From contig JAJFLH010000031.1 in the NCBI GenBank assembly GCA_021772775.1, positions 62,001-126,000 on the forward strand: a stretch of DNA of 64,000 nucleotides. Reading direction: 5' to 3'. The stretch is from Mariprofundus sp. (GTDB taxonomy: Bacteria > Pseudomonadota > Zetaproteobacteria > Mariprofundales > Mariprofundaceae). The position numbers were made by a program, and so were the translations under genes. This document shows positions 17,691 through 24,446 of the stretch, in pieces. The notes under the pieces were generated by a model. It was given only the letters and a program-made list of their open reading frames with translations, was not told the DNA's origin and searched no databases. Position 1 is the first letter of the stretch, and each line of letters starts with the position of its first letter.

Positions 17691-18131
17691 AAATGATGAA
17701 ATTAATATGTTCTTCGCTGTTAATAACGCCACAGATCCTAATGGTGGTACAGATGAAAGGCCGGTTGGCACACCGTATAGGTTGCGATTGCTCAGAATGG
17801 CCAAAGTACCCTGAGCCGTTGTTTACAATTCAAAGGAGCACGCCACCAAATTCTAAAACTGATCTTATCTGTTCGCTCTCTCATCAATTTCACTAAATTA
17901 TTTATCCAAAAGAGAAGATTGATCCCGATTTCCCGAAAATAAATGCGTTTTATCATCAACCTTGATGATGAATCCTTCTTTTCTGGCTGTAGGCTCTCTG
18001 CCTTGATGTGCGGCGCTTCTTCATTCACGAACTGTGAAAAATGGTCTATGCTAGCGAAGTCATTCTGTGGGAGAGGGCAATCAGTTTTTTATTTCACAAT
18101 CTTAATAATTATGAATATTGGATAATAATCA
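17691..18131. other. Gap before the restriction operon
   Basis: No gene is seen. The stretch contains the second copy of the dispersed palindrome (17952-17969) and an AT-rich 60 nt before hsdM that probably holds the operon promoter. The exact elements cannot be fixed by eye. Confidence 0.5.
17946..17980. repeat. Dispersed palindromic repeat, copy 2
   Basis: GCGTTTT, then arms ATCATCAA and TTGATGAT around a CC centre (17952-17969), then GAATCCTTCTTTT. It matches copy 1 at 13896-13930 almost base for base outside the centre and short 3' tail. The two copies bracket a 4-kb block from DUF2726 through thpR. Confidence 0.6.
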
Positions 18132-20531
18132 ATGAGTGAAACACCGAAAAATTTAGCCGCATATATCTGGTCACTGGCTGACCTTCTGCGTGGTGATTTT
18201 AAGCAGAGCCAATATGGGCGGGTGATCCTGCCGTTTACGCTGTTGCGCCGCCTTGAGGGTGTGCTTGCTGAGAGTAAAGAGGCTGTGCTGGCCGAATATG
18301 AGCGAGTCCAAGGGATGGAGCTGCCAGAAGAGGCGCAGGAGAAGTTTCTGCTCAAGGCCGCTGATCTTACCTTTTTTAACACCTCCAGAATGGATCTCTC
18401 CAAGCTGGGTGAAGCTGGCATCAAAGATAATCTGGAATCCTATATTCAGGGTTTCTCCAGAGATGCGCGGGAGATATTTGAATACTTCAATTTCTCTGAA
18501 TTCATCGGCCAGCTCAATGATGCTAATCTCTTATATAAAATCGTGCAGAAGGTGCGCCTTACCGATCTAAGCCCTAAAGCCATATCCAACCATGATATGG
18601 GCAAGGTATTTGAAGAGTTGATCCGCCGCTTTGCTGAGTCTTCGAACGAAACTGCCGGTGAACACTTCACCCCGCGTGACATTGTACATCTGACCACCTC
18701 GTTAGTGTTTATGGAAGATGATGATGCCTTCACCAAGCCGGGCATTATTCGCACCATTTATGACCCGACAGCAGGCACAGGCGGCTTTCTCTCCGAAGGC
18801 ATGGAGTATGTAGAAGCTTTAAACCCACAAGCCGTTATGCGTGCTTATGGTCAGGAACTAAATCCAGAATCCTACGCAATATGTAAGGCGGATATGCTGA
18901 TCAAAGGTCAGCCGGTCGATAGAATCAAACTGGGGAACACGCTTTCCAATGATCAGCTCTATGCCGATAAGTTTGATTACATGCTTTCCAACCCTCCCTT
19001 TGGTGTGGACTGGAAGAAGATCGAAAAAGAGATCAAAGACGAAAACACATTGAAAGGTTTTGATGGTCGTTTTGGCCCCGGTCTTCCGAGGGTGTCAGAT
19101 GGTTCGCTACTCTTTCTTATGCATCTGATTAGCAAGCTCAGGCCAAATGAGTCAGAGCGCGTAAACGCAGCTGGACGTAAAGAAACTGGTTCTCAGGGCG
19201 GGCGCATTGGAATTATCCTCAATGGGTCACCGCTATTTACCGGCGGGGCAGGTTCCGGCGAATCGGAGATCCGCCGCTATATTCTGGAAGCCGATCTACT
19301 CGAAGCGATTATCGCCCTGCCTACCGATATGTTTTATAACACCGGTATTGCCACCTATGTCTGGGTACTCTCCAATAAAAAAGCGGATGAACGAAAAGGT
19401 AAGGTTCAACTGATTAACGGGGTGAATCTATGCAGTAAAATGCGTAAGTCGCTTGGCTCTAAACGTAATGTTATGAGCGAAAATGATATTCGCACCATTA
19501 CTCGAAGTTTTGGTGAATTCGAGGTTATTGATAATCAGGTATTGGATAAAGCTCCCGAACAGAAGAGTAATCGAGGCAGGCAGTCGGAGAATCCAAAAAC
19601 AGAAGCTGTGAAGACCTTTTCCAGTAAGATATTTGATAGCCATGAATTCGGTTATCGCCGGATTACCATTGAGCGCCCCTTGCGTGAATCCTATCAATTC
19701 AGTGACGAACGCATTGCAAGCTTAAGATTTGCTCCTAAGCCGTTGAATGCAGTGATGCAGTGGGTCTATGCTGAATATGGTGGGGATTGGTCAGACCATG
19801 AAGGCTGTGCAAGCTACGGCGTGTTGGCCGAGTTCGAGGACGATATTCGCCTGCATATCAAAACCCATTTTAAAGAGCTGAAAGAGAAACAGATCAAGGA
19901 TCTTCTTGATAGCAAAACGTGGCTGAATCAGAAACAGGTATTGCTCAAAGCCAGAGCACTGCAACAGATTATCGGCAGTGAACAGCATGATGATATGAAT
20001 GGTTATGAGGCGGTGCTTAAAGCAACAGGTGTGAAGCTTGAAGCCAAAGAGAAGAAACAGATCACTGCTGCAGTAAGTTGGAAAAACCCTGAGGCGGAAA
20101 AAGTAATCCGCAAAGTCCACAAGGGCGTGACCGCCATGGACGGTGGAAATGCAGGGAATGCAGGACGCAATCCCCTGCCAAAGCCGAATCCAATCTATGG
20201 CTTGTTTGAAGTGAATGGACAAATCATTGAGTACAAACCCGATAGTGATCTGCGCGACAATGAAAATGTGCCACTTGATCCCACACGCTCAGTGAATGAA
20301 ATCAATGAGGCTTATTTCGCCAAAGAAGTGCAGCCGCACGTGCCTGATGCATGGATCGATGCAAACAAGCGGGATGCACAGGATGGCGAGATCGGTATTG
20401 TCGGTTATGAGATCCCGTTTAACCGCCATTTCTATCAATACCAACCACCAAGAGACTTGGCAGAGATTGATGCCGACCTTGATGCCGTGAGCGCAGAGAT
20501 TATGAAGCTACTACAAGAGGTTCATTCATGA
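18132..20531 (+). CDS. hsdM: Type I restriction-modification, DNA methyltransferase subunit
   Basis: This subunit methylates adenine in the target of the type I system. Motif I is DPTAGTGGF (Asp211-Phe219), and the N6-adenine motif IV is NPPF (Asn287-Phe290). An N-terminal HsdM helical domain ([20 protein letters not shown]) and [12 protein letters not shown] are also present. At 799 residues it belongs to the long HsdM class with a C-terminal extension (about 520-799) that lacks a clear domain. The last base pairs overlap an ATGA that would start the next gene, but that start is now cut off by an inserted repeat cassette. It is the first gene of the island. Confidence 0.95.
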   Translation: MSETPKNLAAYIWSLADLLRGDFKQSQYGRVILPFTLLRRLEGVLAESKEAVLAEYERVQGMELPEEAQEKFLLKAADLTFFNTSRMDLSKLGEAGIKDNLESYIQGFSRDAREIFEYFNFSEFIGQLNDANLLYKIVQKVRLTDLSPKAISNHDMGKVFEELIRRFAESSNETAGEHFTPRDIVHLTTSLVFMEDDDAFTKPGIIRTIYDPTAGTGGFLSEGMEYVEALNPQAVMRAYGQELNPESYAICKADMLIKGQPVDRIKLGNTLSNDQLYADKFDYMLSNPPFGVDWKKIEKEIKDENTLKGFDGRFGPGLPRVSDGSLLFLMHLISKLRPNESERVNAAGRKETGSQGGRIGIILNGSPLFTGGAGSGESEIRRYILEADLLEAIIALPTDMFYNTGIATYVWVLSNKKADERKGKVQLINGVNLCSKMRKSLGSKRNVMSENDIRTITRSFGEFEVIDNQVLDKAPEQKSNRGRQSENPKTEAVKTFSSKIFDSHEFGYRRITIERPLRESYQFSDERIASLRFAPKPLNAVMQWVYAEYGGDWSDHEGCASYGVLAEFEDDIRLHIKTHFKELKEKQIKDLLDSKTWLNQKQVLLKARALQQIIGSEQHDDMNGYEAVLKATGVKLEAKEKKQITAAVSWKNPEAEKVIRKVHKGVTAMDGGNAGNAGRNPLPKPNPIYGLFEVNGQIIEYKPDSDLRDNENVPLDPTRSVNEINEAYFAKEVQPHVPDAWIDANKRDAQDGEIGIVGYEIPFNRHFYQYQPPRDLAEIDADLDAVSAEIMKLLQEVHS

Positions 20532-20576
20532 GTACCAATTACGAAGCAACTTGCTTCGCAATTGGTACAGGTTTTT
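20532..20576 (+). terminator. Hairpin with T-run directly after hsdM
   Basis: GTACCAATT (20532-20540) pairs with AATTGGTAC (20560-20568), and CGAAGC (20542-20547) with GCTTCG (20553-20558), with one A-C mismatch. A T5 run follows (20572-20576). The shape is that of an intrinsic terminator inside the operon. It could lower transcription of the downstream hsdS and hsdR relative to hsdM. Confidence 0.5.
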
Positions 20577-20578
20577 CT

Positions 20579-20606
20579 CGTCATTCCCACGAAGGTGGGA
20601 ATCCAG
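20579..20606 (+). repeat. dRS3-like palindromic repeat, left copy
   Basis: CGTCATTCCCACGAAGGTGG and the following GAATCCAG form a classic ATTCCC(N)GGGAAT element: arms 20583-20590 (ATTCCCAC) and 20595-20602 (GTGGGAAT) match perfectly. Such repeats are widespread in proteobacterial genomes. It stands 17 nt before the ATG of the GIY-YIG gene. Confidence 0.75.
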
Positions 20607-20622
20607 CCTTGGCCTTCTACAC

Positions 20623-20913
20623 ATGAATAAAAATCCCAGCGTTTACATTCTGGCCAGCAAAAAGAATGGTACGCTTTATATTGGTGTTACAAGCAGCCTG
20701 ATTCAGCGCGTCTGGCAACATAAAAACAAACAGGTCGCGGGATTTACAGAAAAGTATAACGTCAGTACATTGGTCTATTTTGAACAGCACGAAACGATGG
20801 GAACGGCCATTACACGAGAGAAACAGTTGAAGAAATGGAACCGAGATTGGAAGATCAATCTCATCGAAGAAAATAATCCACAGTGGGAGGACCTATGGGA
20901 ACAGATTCAATAA
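20623..20913 (+). CDS. Single-domain GIY-YIG nuclease-like protein
   Basis: The 96-residue protein is one GIY-YIG domain: VYILASKKNGTLYIGVT holds the GIY and YIG-type strands, followed by the conserved Arg (QRVWQHK) and the Glu region (YFEQHETMGTAITREKQLKKW). This small family (YhbQ/UPF0213-like) is very common next to ATTCCC...GGGAAT repeats. The start is ATG 20623; the longer frame from 20551 only translates the repeat. It lies between two inverted copies of the repeat (20579-20606 and 20916-20950). It separates hsdM from a truncated DUF1016 gene, so it looks like an inserted cassette rather than a native part of the RM operon. Confidence 0.8.
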   Translation: MNKNPSVYILASKKNGTLYIGVTSSLIQRVWQHKNKQVAGFTEKYNVSTLVYFEQHETMGTAITREKQLKKWNRDWKINLIEENNPQWEDLWEQIQ

Positions 20914-21809
20914 ACATGGATTTCCGCCCCACGCTTTCGCGGGGGGATGGTTTTTTAAAGCAGTTAAGTATGGACTTGAGGGCAGAGTTCCCTGAAATAA
21001 AAGGTTTTTCTTCTAGTAATATCAAATACATACGTCAGTGGTTTCTATTCTATACAAGTGATGAACCAATTGGCCAACAGGCTGTTGGCCAATTGACTCA
21101 GATCCCCTGGGGCCACAATCTCAAAATCATCGCCAAGTCAAAAAGCATAAAAGAGGCGTTGTATTATGTGCAACAAACCCAAGCCCATGGCTGGAGCCGC
21201 AATGTTTTAACCCATCAGATAGAAAGCGGTTTATGGCAGCGTGAAGGCAAAGCGATTACCAATTTTGAATCCACCTTACCCGCCATGCAATCCGATCTGG
21301 CCAAACAGACCCTGAAAGATCCTTATCTGTTTGATTTTCTGAGCCTCAGCAAAGAGCACAGTGAACGAGAGTTAGAGCAAGCATTAACAGAGCATATCAC
21401 CCATTTCTTATTGGAGCTTGGTGCTGGTTTTGCTTATATGGGTAAACAGTTTGCACTACAGGTAGGCGAGCGGGAATTCTTTATCGACTTGCTATTTTAT
21501 CATACACAATTGCGTTGCCATGTGGTCATTGAACTGAAAATTGGAGATTTTGAACCCGAACACGCTGGCAAACTGAACTTCTACATCAAAGCGGTGGATG
21601 AGCAGTTACGTCATGCATCTGATCAGCCCACCATTGGCATTCTTCTCTGTAAAAACAAAGATCGCCTTGTCGCCGAATATGCTTTGAGCGATATCCAGAA
21701 ACCGATGGGTGTATCGGAATACCAACTCACCCAATCACTACCGGAAAACCTGCAATCCAAACTGCCAAGCATTGAAGCGATAGAACAAGAATTGGCTGGC
21801 GATCTATGA
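20883..21809 (+). CDS. DUF1016 (YhcG-type) PD-(D/E)XK nuclease, N-terminally truncated
   Basis: The body is the DUF1016 family: LKQLSMDLRAEFPEIKGFSS, PWGHNLKII, WSRNVLTHQIES, FESTLPAMQSDLAKQTLKDP, then the nuclease core FFIDLLFYHTQLRCHVVIEL and K, with Asp and Glu-x-Lys in place. Full-length members start 45-60 residues earlier, with a helical segment that ends just where LKQLS begins here. The first ~25 codons (GTG 20883 onward) translate the GIY-YIG gene end and the right-hand repeat, so the true N-terminus was replaced by the inserted cassette. Genes of this family often sit inside type I RM operons. The stop overlaps the hsdS ATG (ATGA). The nuclease core is intact, so activity is possible. 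Confidence 0.85.
   Translation: MGGPMGTDSINMDFRPTLSRGDGFLKQLSMDLRAEFPEIKGFSSSNIKYIRQWFLFYTSDEPIGQQAVGQLTQIPWGHNLKIIAKSKSIKEALYYVQQTQAHGWSRNVLTHQIESGLWQREGKAITNFESTLPAMQSDLAKQTLKDPYLFDFLSLSKEHSERELEQALTEHITHFLLELGAGFAYMGKQFALQVGEREFFIDLLFYHTQLRCHVVIELKIGDFEPEHAGKLNFYIKAVDEQLRHASDQPTIGILLCKNKDRLVAEYALSDIQKPMGVSEYQLTQSLPENLQSKLPSIEAIEQELAGDL
20916..20950 (-). repeat. dRS3-like palindromic repeat, right copy (inverted)
   Basis: Read on the minus strand this is CCATCCCCCCGCGAAAGCGT followed by GGGGCGGAAATCCAT, an imperfect member of the same ATTCCC...GGGAAT class as 20579-20606 but in the opposite direction. It begins 3 nt after the GIY-YIG stop codon and ends where DUF1016 homology resumes. Confidence 0.6.
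21067..21095. repeat. 29-nt perfect palindrome inside the DUF1016 gene
   Basis: CAATTGGCCAACAG (21067-21080) and CTGTTGGCCAATTG (21082-21095) are exact inverted repeats with a single G between. It codes for the segment PIGQQAVGQLTQ just before the conserved PWGHN. Confidence 0.8.
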
Positions 21810-23152
21810 AGTATCAGGCTTATCCTGAGTATAAGGGTTCAGGTGTTGAGTGGTTTGACTCTGCTCCCAAACATTGGGAAATAAAGAAAATAAGTTATTT
21901 TGCTCTCTTAAGAAGTGGAGATGCAATCACTTCTGAACAAATCAATACCCAAGGTGAATACCCTGTTTACGGCGGCAATGGACTAAGAGGATACACATCT
22001 AATTATAACCATGATGGTGACTACATTCTGATAGGAAGGCAGGGCGCATTGTGTGGGAATATTAATTATGCACATGGTGAATTCTGGGCATCTGAACACG
22101 CTGTAGTTGTACATCCTTCTATGCCAATAAATTTCAAATGGTTCGGCGAAACACTGAGGTCAATGGATTTAAATCAATATAACCTTTCAGCAGCACAGCC
22201 AGGGTTAGCCGTAGCAAATATAACTTGCTTAAAAGTTCCATTCCCTCCGCTAGAAGAACAGACACATATCGCCAACTTTCTCGACCACGAAACCACCAAA
22301 ATCGACACCCTGATCGAAAAACAACAACAGCTTATCAAACTGCTCAAAGAAAAACGTCAGGCCGTCATCAGCCATGCCGTCACCAAAGGTTTGACAAATT
22401 TGCCCGGAACAAATTTAAACAGCGGCTCTGCCGCTGGCCCGAAGGGTGAGGGCACGGACAGCCCGAGTAATCCCAACGCCCCCATGCGCGACTCAGGTAT
22501 CGAATGGTTAGGCGAAGTGCCGGAGCATTGGGATGTAAATCGTTTCAAATTCCTGTGTGACCGAATAATTGCGGGCCCATTTGGATCAAGTATCACTAAG
22601 GACATGTACGTTAAGCGTGGGTATAAAGTATATGGCCAAGAGCAAGTAATCCCAAATGACTTTTCGATTGGGGATTATTATATAGAAGAAAAGCATTATT
22701 TAGAGTTATCTCGATACATTACATCTTCTGGCGATATTCTAATTAGCTGTGTGGGTACCTTTGGGAAGATTGCAGTCTTTCCTGAAGACGCAGAGCCAGG
22801 AATCATTAATCCCCGATTGATCAAGGCAGAGATTAATGAGAACTGTGATCCTTTCTATGTTAGAGAATTACTGAAAAGTGAAATGGTGTTTAAGCAATTT
22901 GAACTCTTGAGCAGAGGTGGAACTATGGGGGTGATTAACATAGGCATTCTTAGTGACATTCTTGCTGCCGTTCCGCCATTAAATGAACAAGGTGAAATTG
23001 TAGCTTATATCAATGAACAAAAGTCTAAATTTAGAAATCTAATAGAACAGGTAAACAATGCGGTTCTCTTGCTAAAAGAACGCCGTGCGGCTCTGATCTC
23101 TGCTGCAGTTACCGGAAAAATAGATATTAGAGATAGACAAGAATATGTCTGA
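21806..23152 (+). CDS. hsdS: Type I restriction-modification, specificity subunit
   Basis: HsdS chooses the DNA target. The 448 residues have two target-recognition domains, each opening with GVEWFDSAPKHWEIKK or GIEWLGEVPEHWDVNR. Each is followed by a conserved helical spacer: PPLEEQTHIANFLDHETTKI and PPLNEQGEIVAYINEQ, with LLKEKRQAVISHAVTKG and LLKERRAALISAAVTGKIDI. The stretch between the halves (about residues 195-230, with LNSGSAAGPKGEGTDSPS) is longer and more Gly/Ser-rich than usual. It begins in the DUF1016 stop (4-nt overlap) and ends with an 8-nt overlap into the CHAT-like gene, so all three are coupled. Confidence 0.93.
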   Translation: MKYQAYPEYKGSGVEWFDSAPKHWEIKKISYFALLRSGDAITSEQINTQGEYPVYGGNGLRGYTSNYNHDGDYILIGRQGALCGNINYAHGEFWASEHAVVVHPSMPINFKWFGETLRSMDLNQYNLSAAQPGLAVANITCLKVPFPPLEEQTHIANFLDHETTKIDTLIEKQQQLIKLLKEKRQAVISHAVTKGLTNLPGTNLNSGSAAGPKGEGTDSPSNPNAPMRDSGIEWLGEVPEHWDVNRFKFLCDRIIAGPFGSSITKDMYVKRGYKVYGQEQVIPNDFSIGDYYIEEKHYLELSRYITSSGDILISCVGTFGKIAVFPEDAEPGIINPRLIKAEINENCDPFYVRELLKSEMVFKQFELLSRGGTMGVINIGILSDILAAVPPLNEQGEIVAYINEQKSKFRNLIEQVNNAVLLLKERRAALISAAVTGKIDIRDRQEYV

Positions 23153-24020
23153 TTTATCTTTTTACTGTAACGGTTTTGTCATCATTGATTTGGTGCCAGA
23201 TGGTGAGTTGCAGACAGGACGAAAACTCGAAGAACAGATCCAAGATATAGTTCTTTATGAGAAAAAAACGGGTCTCTTTTGTCATCGGTATAGATGTCAT
23301 ACTAAACAGGAGCTGAATGAAGTTTTTGAAGATGTAAAAAAACATCTACAGCGCACCGGTGAAGTGCCGTTGATACACGTAGATGGTCATGCATCAAAAG
23401 AAAGTTTGAAACTATTAGATGGTACGTCTGTTTCTTGGAAGGAGGTGTTCAGTTCTTTCAAAGAGATTAACATATTATGTGCTAATAATTTATTTTTCAC
23501 ATGTGGTGCTTGTGACTCTGCTTTTGCATTACAGAGTATAGCCTCAATAACTGAGCCATGCCCTGTATATGGATTATTAGCACCTGAGGTGGAAGTCAGC
23601 GCAGGTGATATGTCAGATGCGTTTATTGAATTCTATAAGCATTTCATTCGCACTGAAGATATCGGACATGCACTGGATGAGTTTGCTACTAAAACTAATC
23701 CAAAACAATATGCACTAATATTTTCACCGATGTTGTTTCAGAAAGTGGCCTATGTGCATATAAAAGAAAACTCTATAGGGACATCCCGAAGGCAACGAAT
23801 AGAAGATTTGGTTTCTGAAGTGGTAAATACATGCGGAGTCCCCCTAAAAGAAGCGAGGAAGGCTGTTAAAGATGCACTTTCAAGAGAACCCGAAATCCTT
23901 AATAAGCTACATTCTAAATTTATGCTGATTGATCATCACCCACAAAATGGAGCTCGCTTCACTTTTGATGCCGTTGAATTTGTAAAACAGGTCAGGCAAG
24001 GAGAAGTTCATTTTGACTGA
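23145..24020 (+). CDS. Probable CHAT/caspase-like protease in the RM operon
   Basis: This 291-residue protein is not a standard RM component. It has the layout of the caspase fold (CHAT group): a strand ending in a candidate catalytic His (PLIHVDGHASKE, His82), a second strand ending in a candidate nucleophile (NNLFFTCGACDS, Cys120; Cys123 is an alternative), then PVYGLLAPEVEVSAGDMSDA and FIEFYKHFIRTEDIGHALDEF. The last part resembles the CHAT C-terminal block in which a strand is followed by an FY..L helix and an Ala-Leu helix. Residues 215-291 form a helical tail of unknown role. The ATG lies 8 nt inside hsdS, so it is made together with the specificity subunit. The family is inferred from pattern, not from a database match. 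Confidence 0.55.
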   Translation: MSDLSFYCNGFVIIDLVPDGELQTGRKLEEQIQDIVLYEKKTGLFCHRYRCHTKQELNEVFEDVKKHLQRTGEVPLIHVDGHASKESLKLLDGTSVSWKEVFSSFKEINILCANNLFFTCGACDSAFALQSIASITEPCPVYGLLAPEVEVSAGDMSDAFIEFYKHFIRTEDIGHALDEFATKTNPKQYALIFSPMLFQKVAYVHIKENSIGTSRRQRIEDLVSEVVNTCGVPLKEARKAVKDALSREPEILNKLHSKFMLIDHHPQNGARFTFDAVEFVKQVRQGEVHFD

Positions 24021-24033
24021 GTGTTTAGTAGGT

Positions 24034-24064
24034 AACGGTGCCAGGCTTCGGTATTGTTGTTATT
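24034..24064 (+). repeat. Dispersed repeat AACGGTGCC..TTCGGTATTG, copy 1
   Basis: AACGGTGCCAGGCTTCGGTA followed by TTGTTGTTATT starts 14 nt after the CHAT-like stop. Related copies in the same orientation stand at 33167-33189 and 37708-37739, each 14-18 nt after a plus-strand stop codon. Confidence 0.6.
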
Positions 24065-24111
24065 GAGTTGCTTTTTGGAAATCGAGGCAATGTCGCAGTG
24101 ATTTGGGCAAT

Positions 24112-24151
24112 AAAAAACCCGCGCTTACATCCTAAGATGAAGGGGCGCGGG
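24112..24151 (-). terminator. Strong intrinsic terminator on the minus strand
   Basis: CCCGCGC (24118-24124) pairs with GCGCGGG (24145-24151). Inside, CTT-CATC pairs with GATG-AAG around a CTAA loop. On the minus strand the stem is followed by T6 (A6 at 24112-24117 on the plus strand). No minus-strand protein gene lies upstream of it. Confidence 0.75.
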
Positions 24152-24246
24152 CCGTGTTGCGACATATTTTATGGGGGTAAGTGCTAAAAGCAATCTTTTC
24201 GGCATTTCTAGAATAAAGATGGAGTTGTACGGTTTTGTCGGAAAGT
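24112..24246 (-). ncRNA. Candidate small RNA between the CHAT-like and KAP genes
   Basis: A minus-strand TATAAT lies at 24253-24258 and the strong terminator above ends at 24112, which would define an RNA of about 135 nt. No matching -35 box is convincing, and there is no ORF of note inside. It would be divergent from the hsdR-stub/KAP transcript. The terminator is seen; the RNA is inferred. Confidence 0.35.
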
Positions 24247-24281
24247 TGCGGTAACAGGGTATTATAGAGGGTGGGGCAATC

Positions 24282-24446
24282 ATGACGAATAAAGCGAATG
24301 AACTGACATTTCAAAACGACATGATCAGGCAATTGGTCGCCAATGGTTGGTTACTGGGAAAACCGGAGAACTACAACCGTGAACTGGCTCTGTATGAAGA
24401 GAACCTTCTGGGCCTTGCTCTAGATGATATACAGGAGAAGCTATGA
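24282..24446 (+). pseudogene. Duplicated first 45 codons of hsdR, as a 54-residue ORF
   Basis: This ORF encodes the N-terminus of HsdR (MTNKANELTFQNDMIRQLVA and onward) and then diverges into LGLALDDIQEKL before its stop. Over 45 codons it differs from hsdR (28204 onward) at 19 of 135 bases, but only 3 residues change; 14 of the 17 altered codons are silent. Its TGA overlaps the ATG of the KAP gene (ATGA), so the stub may serve as a translated leader for that gene. It is either a recombination scar from a related hsdR or a conserved coupling peptide. It cannot form a nuclease, since the PD-ExK site of HsdR begins near residue 160. Confidence 0.75.
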
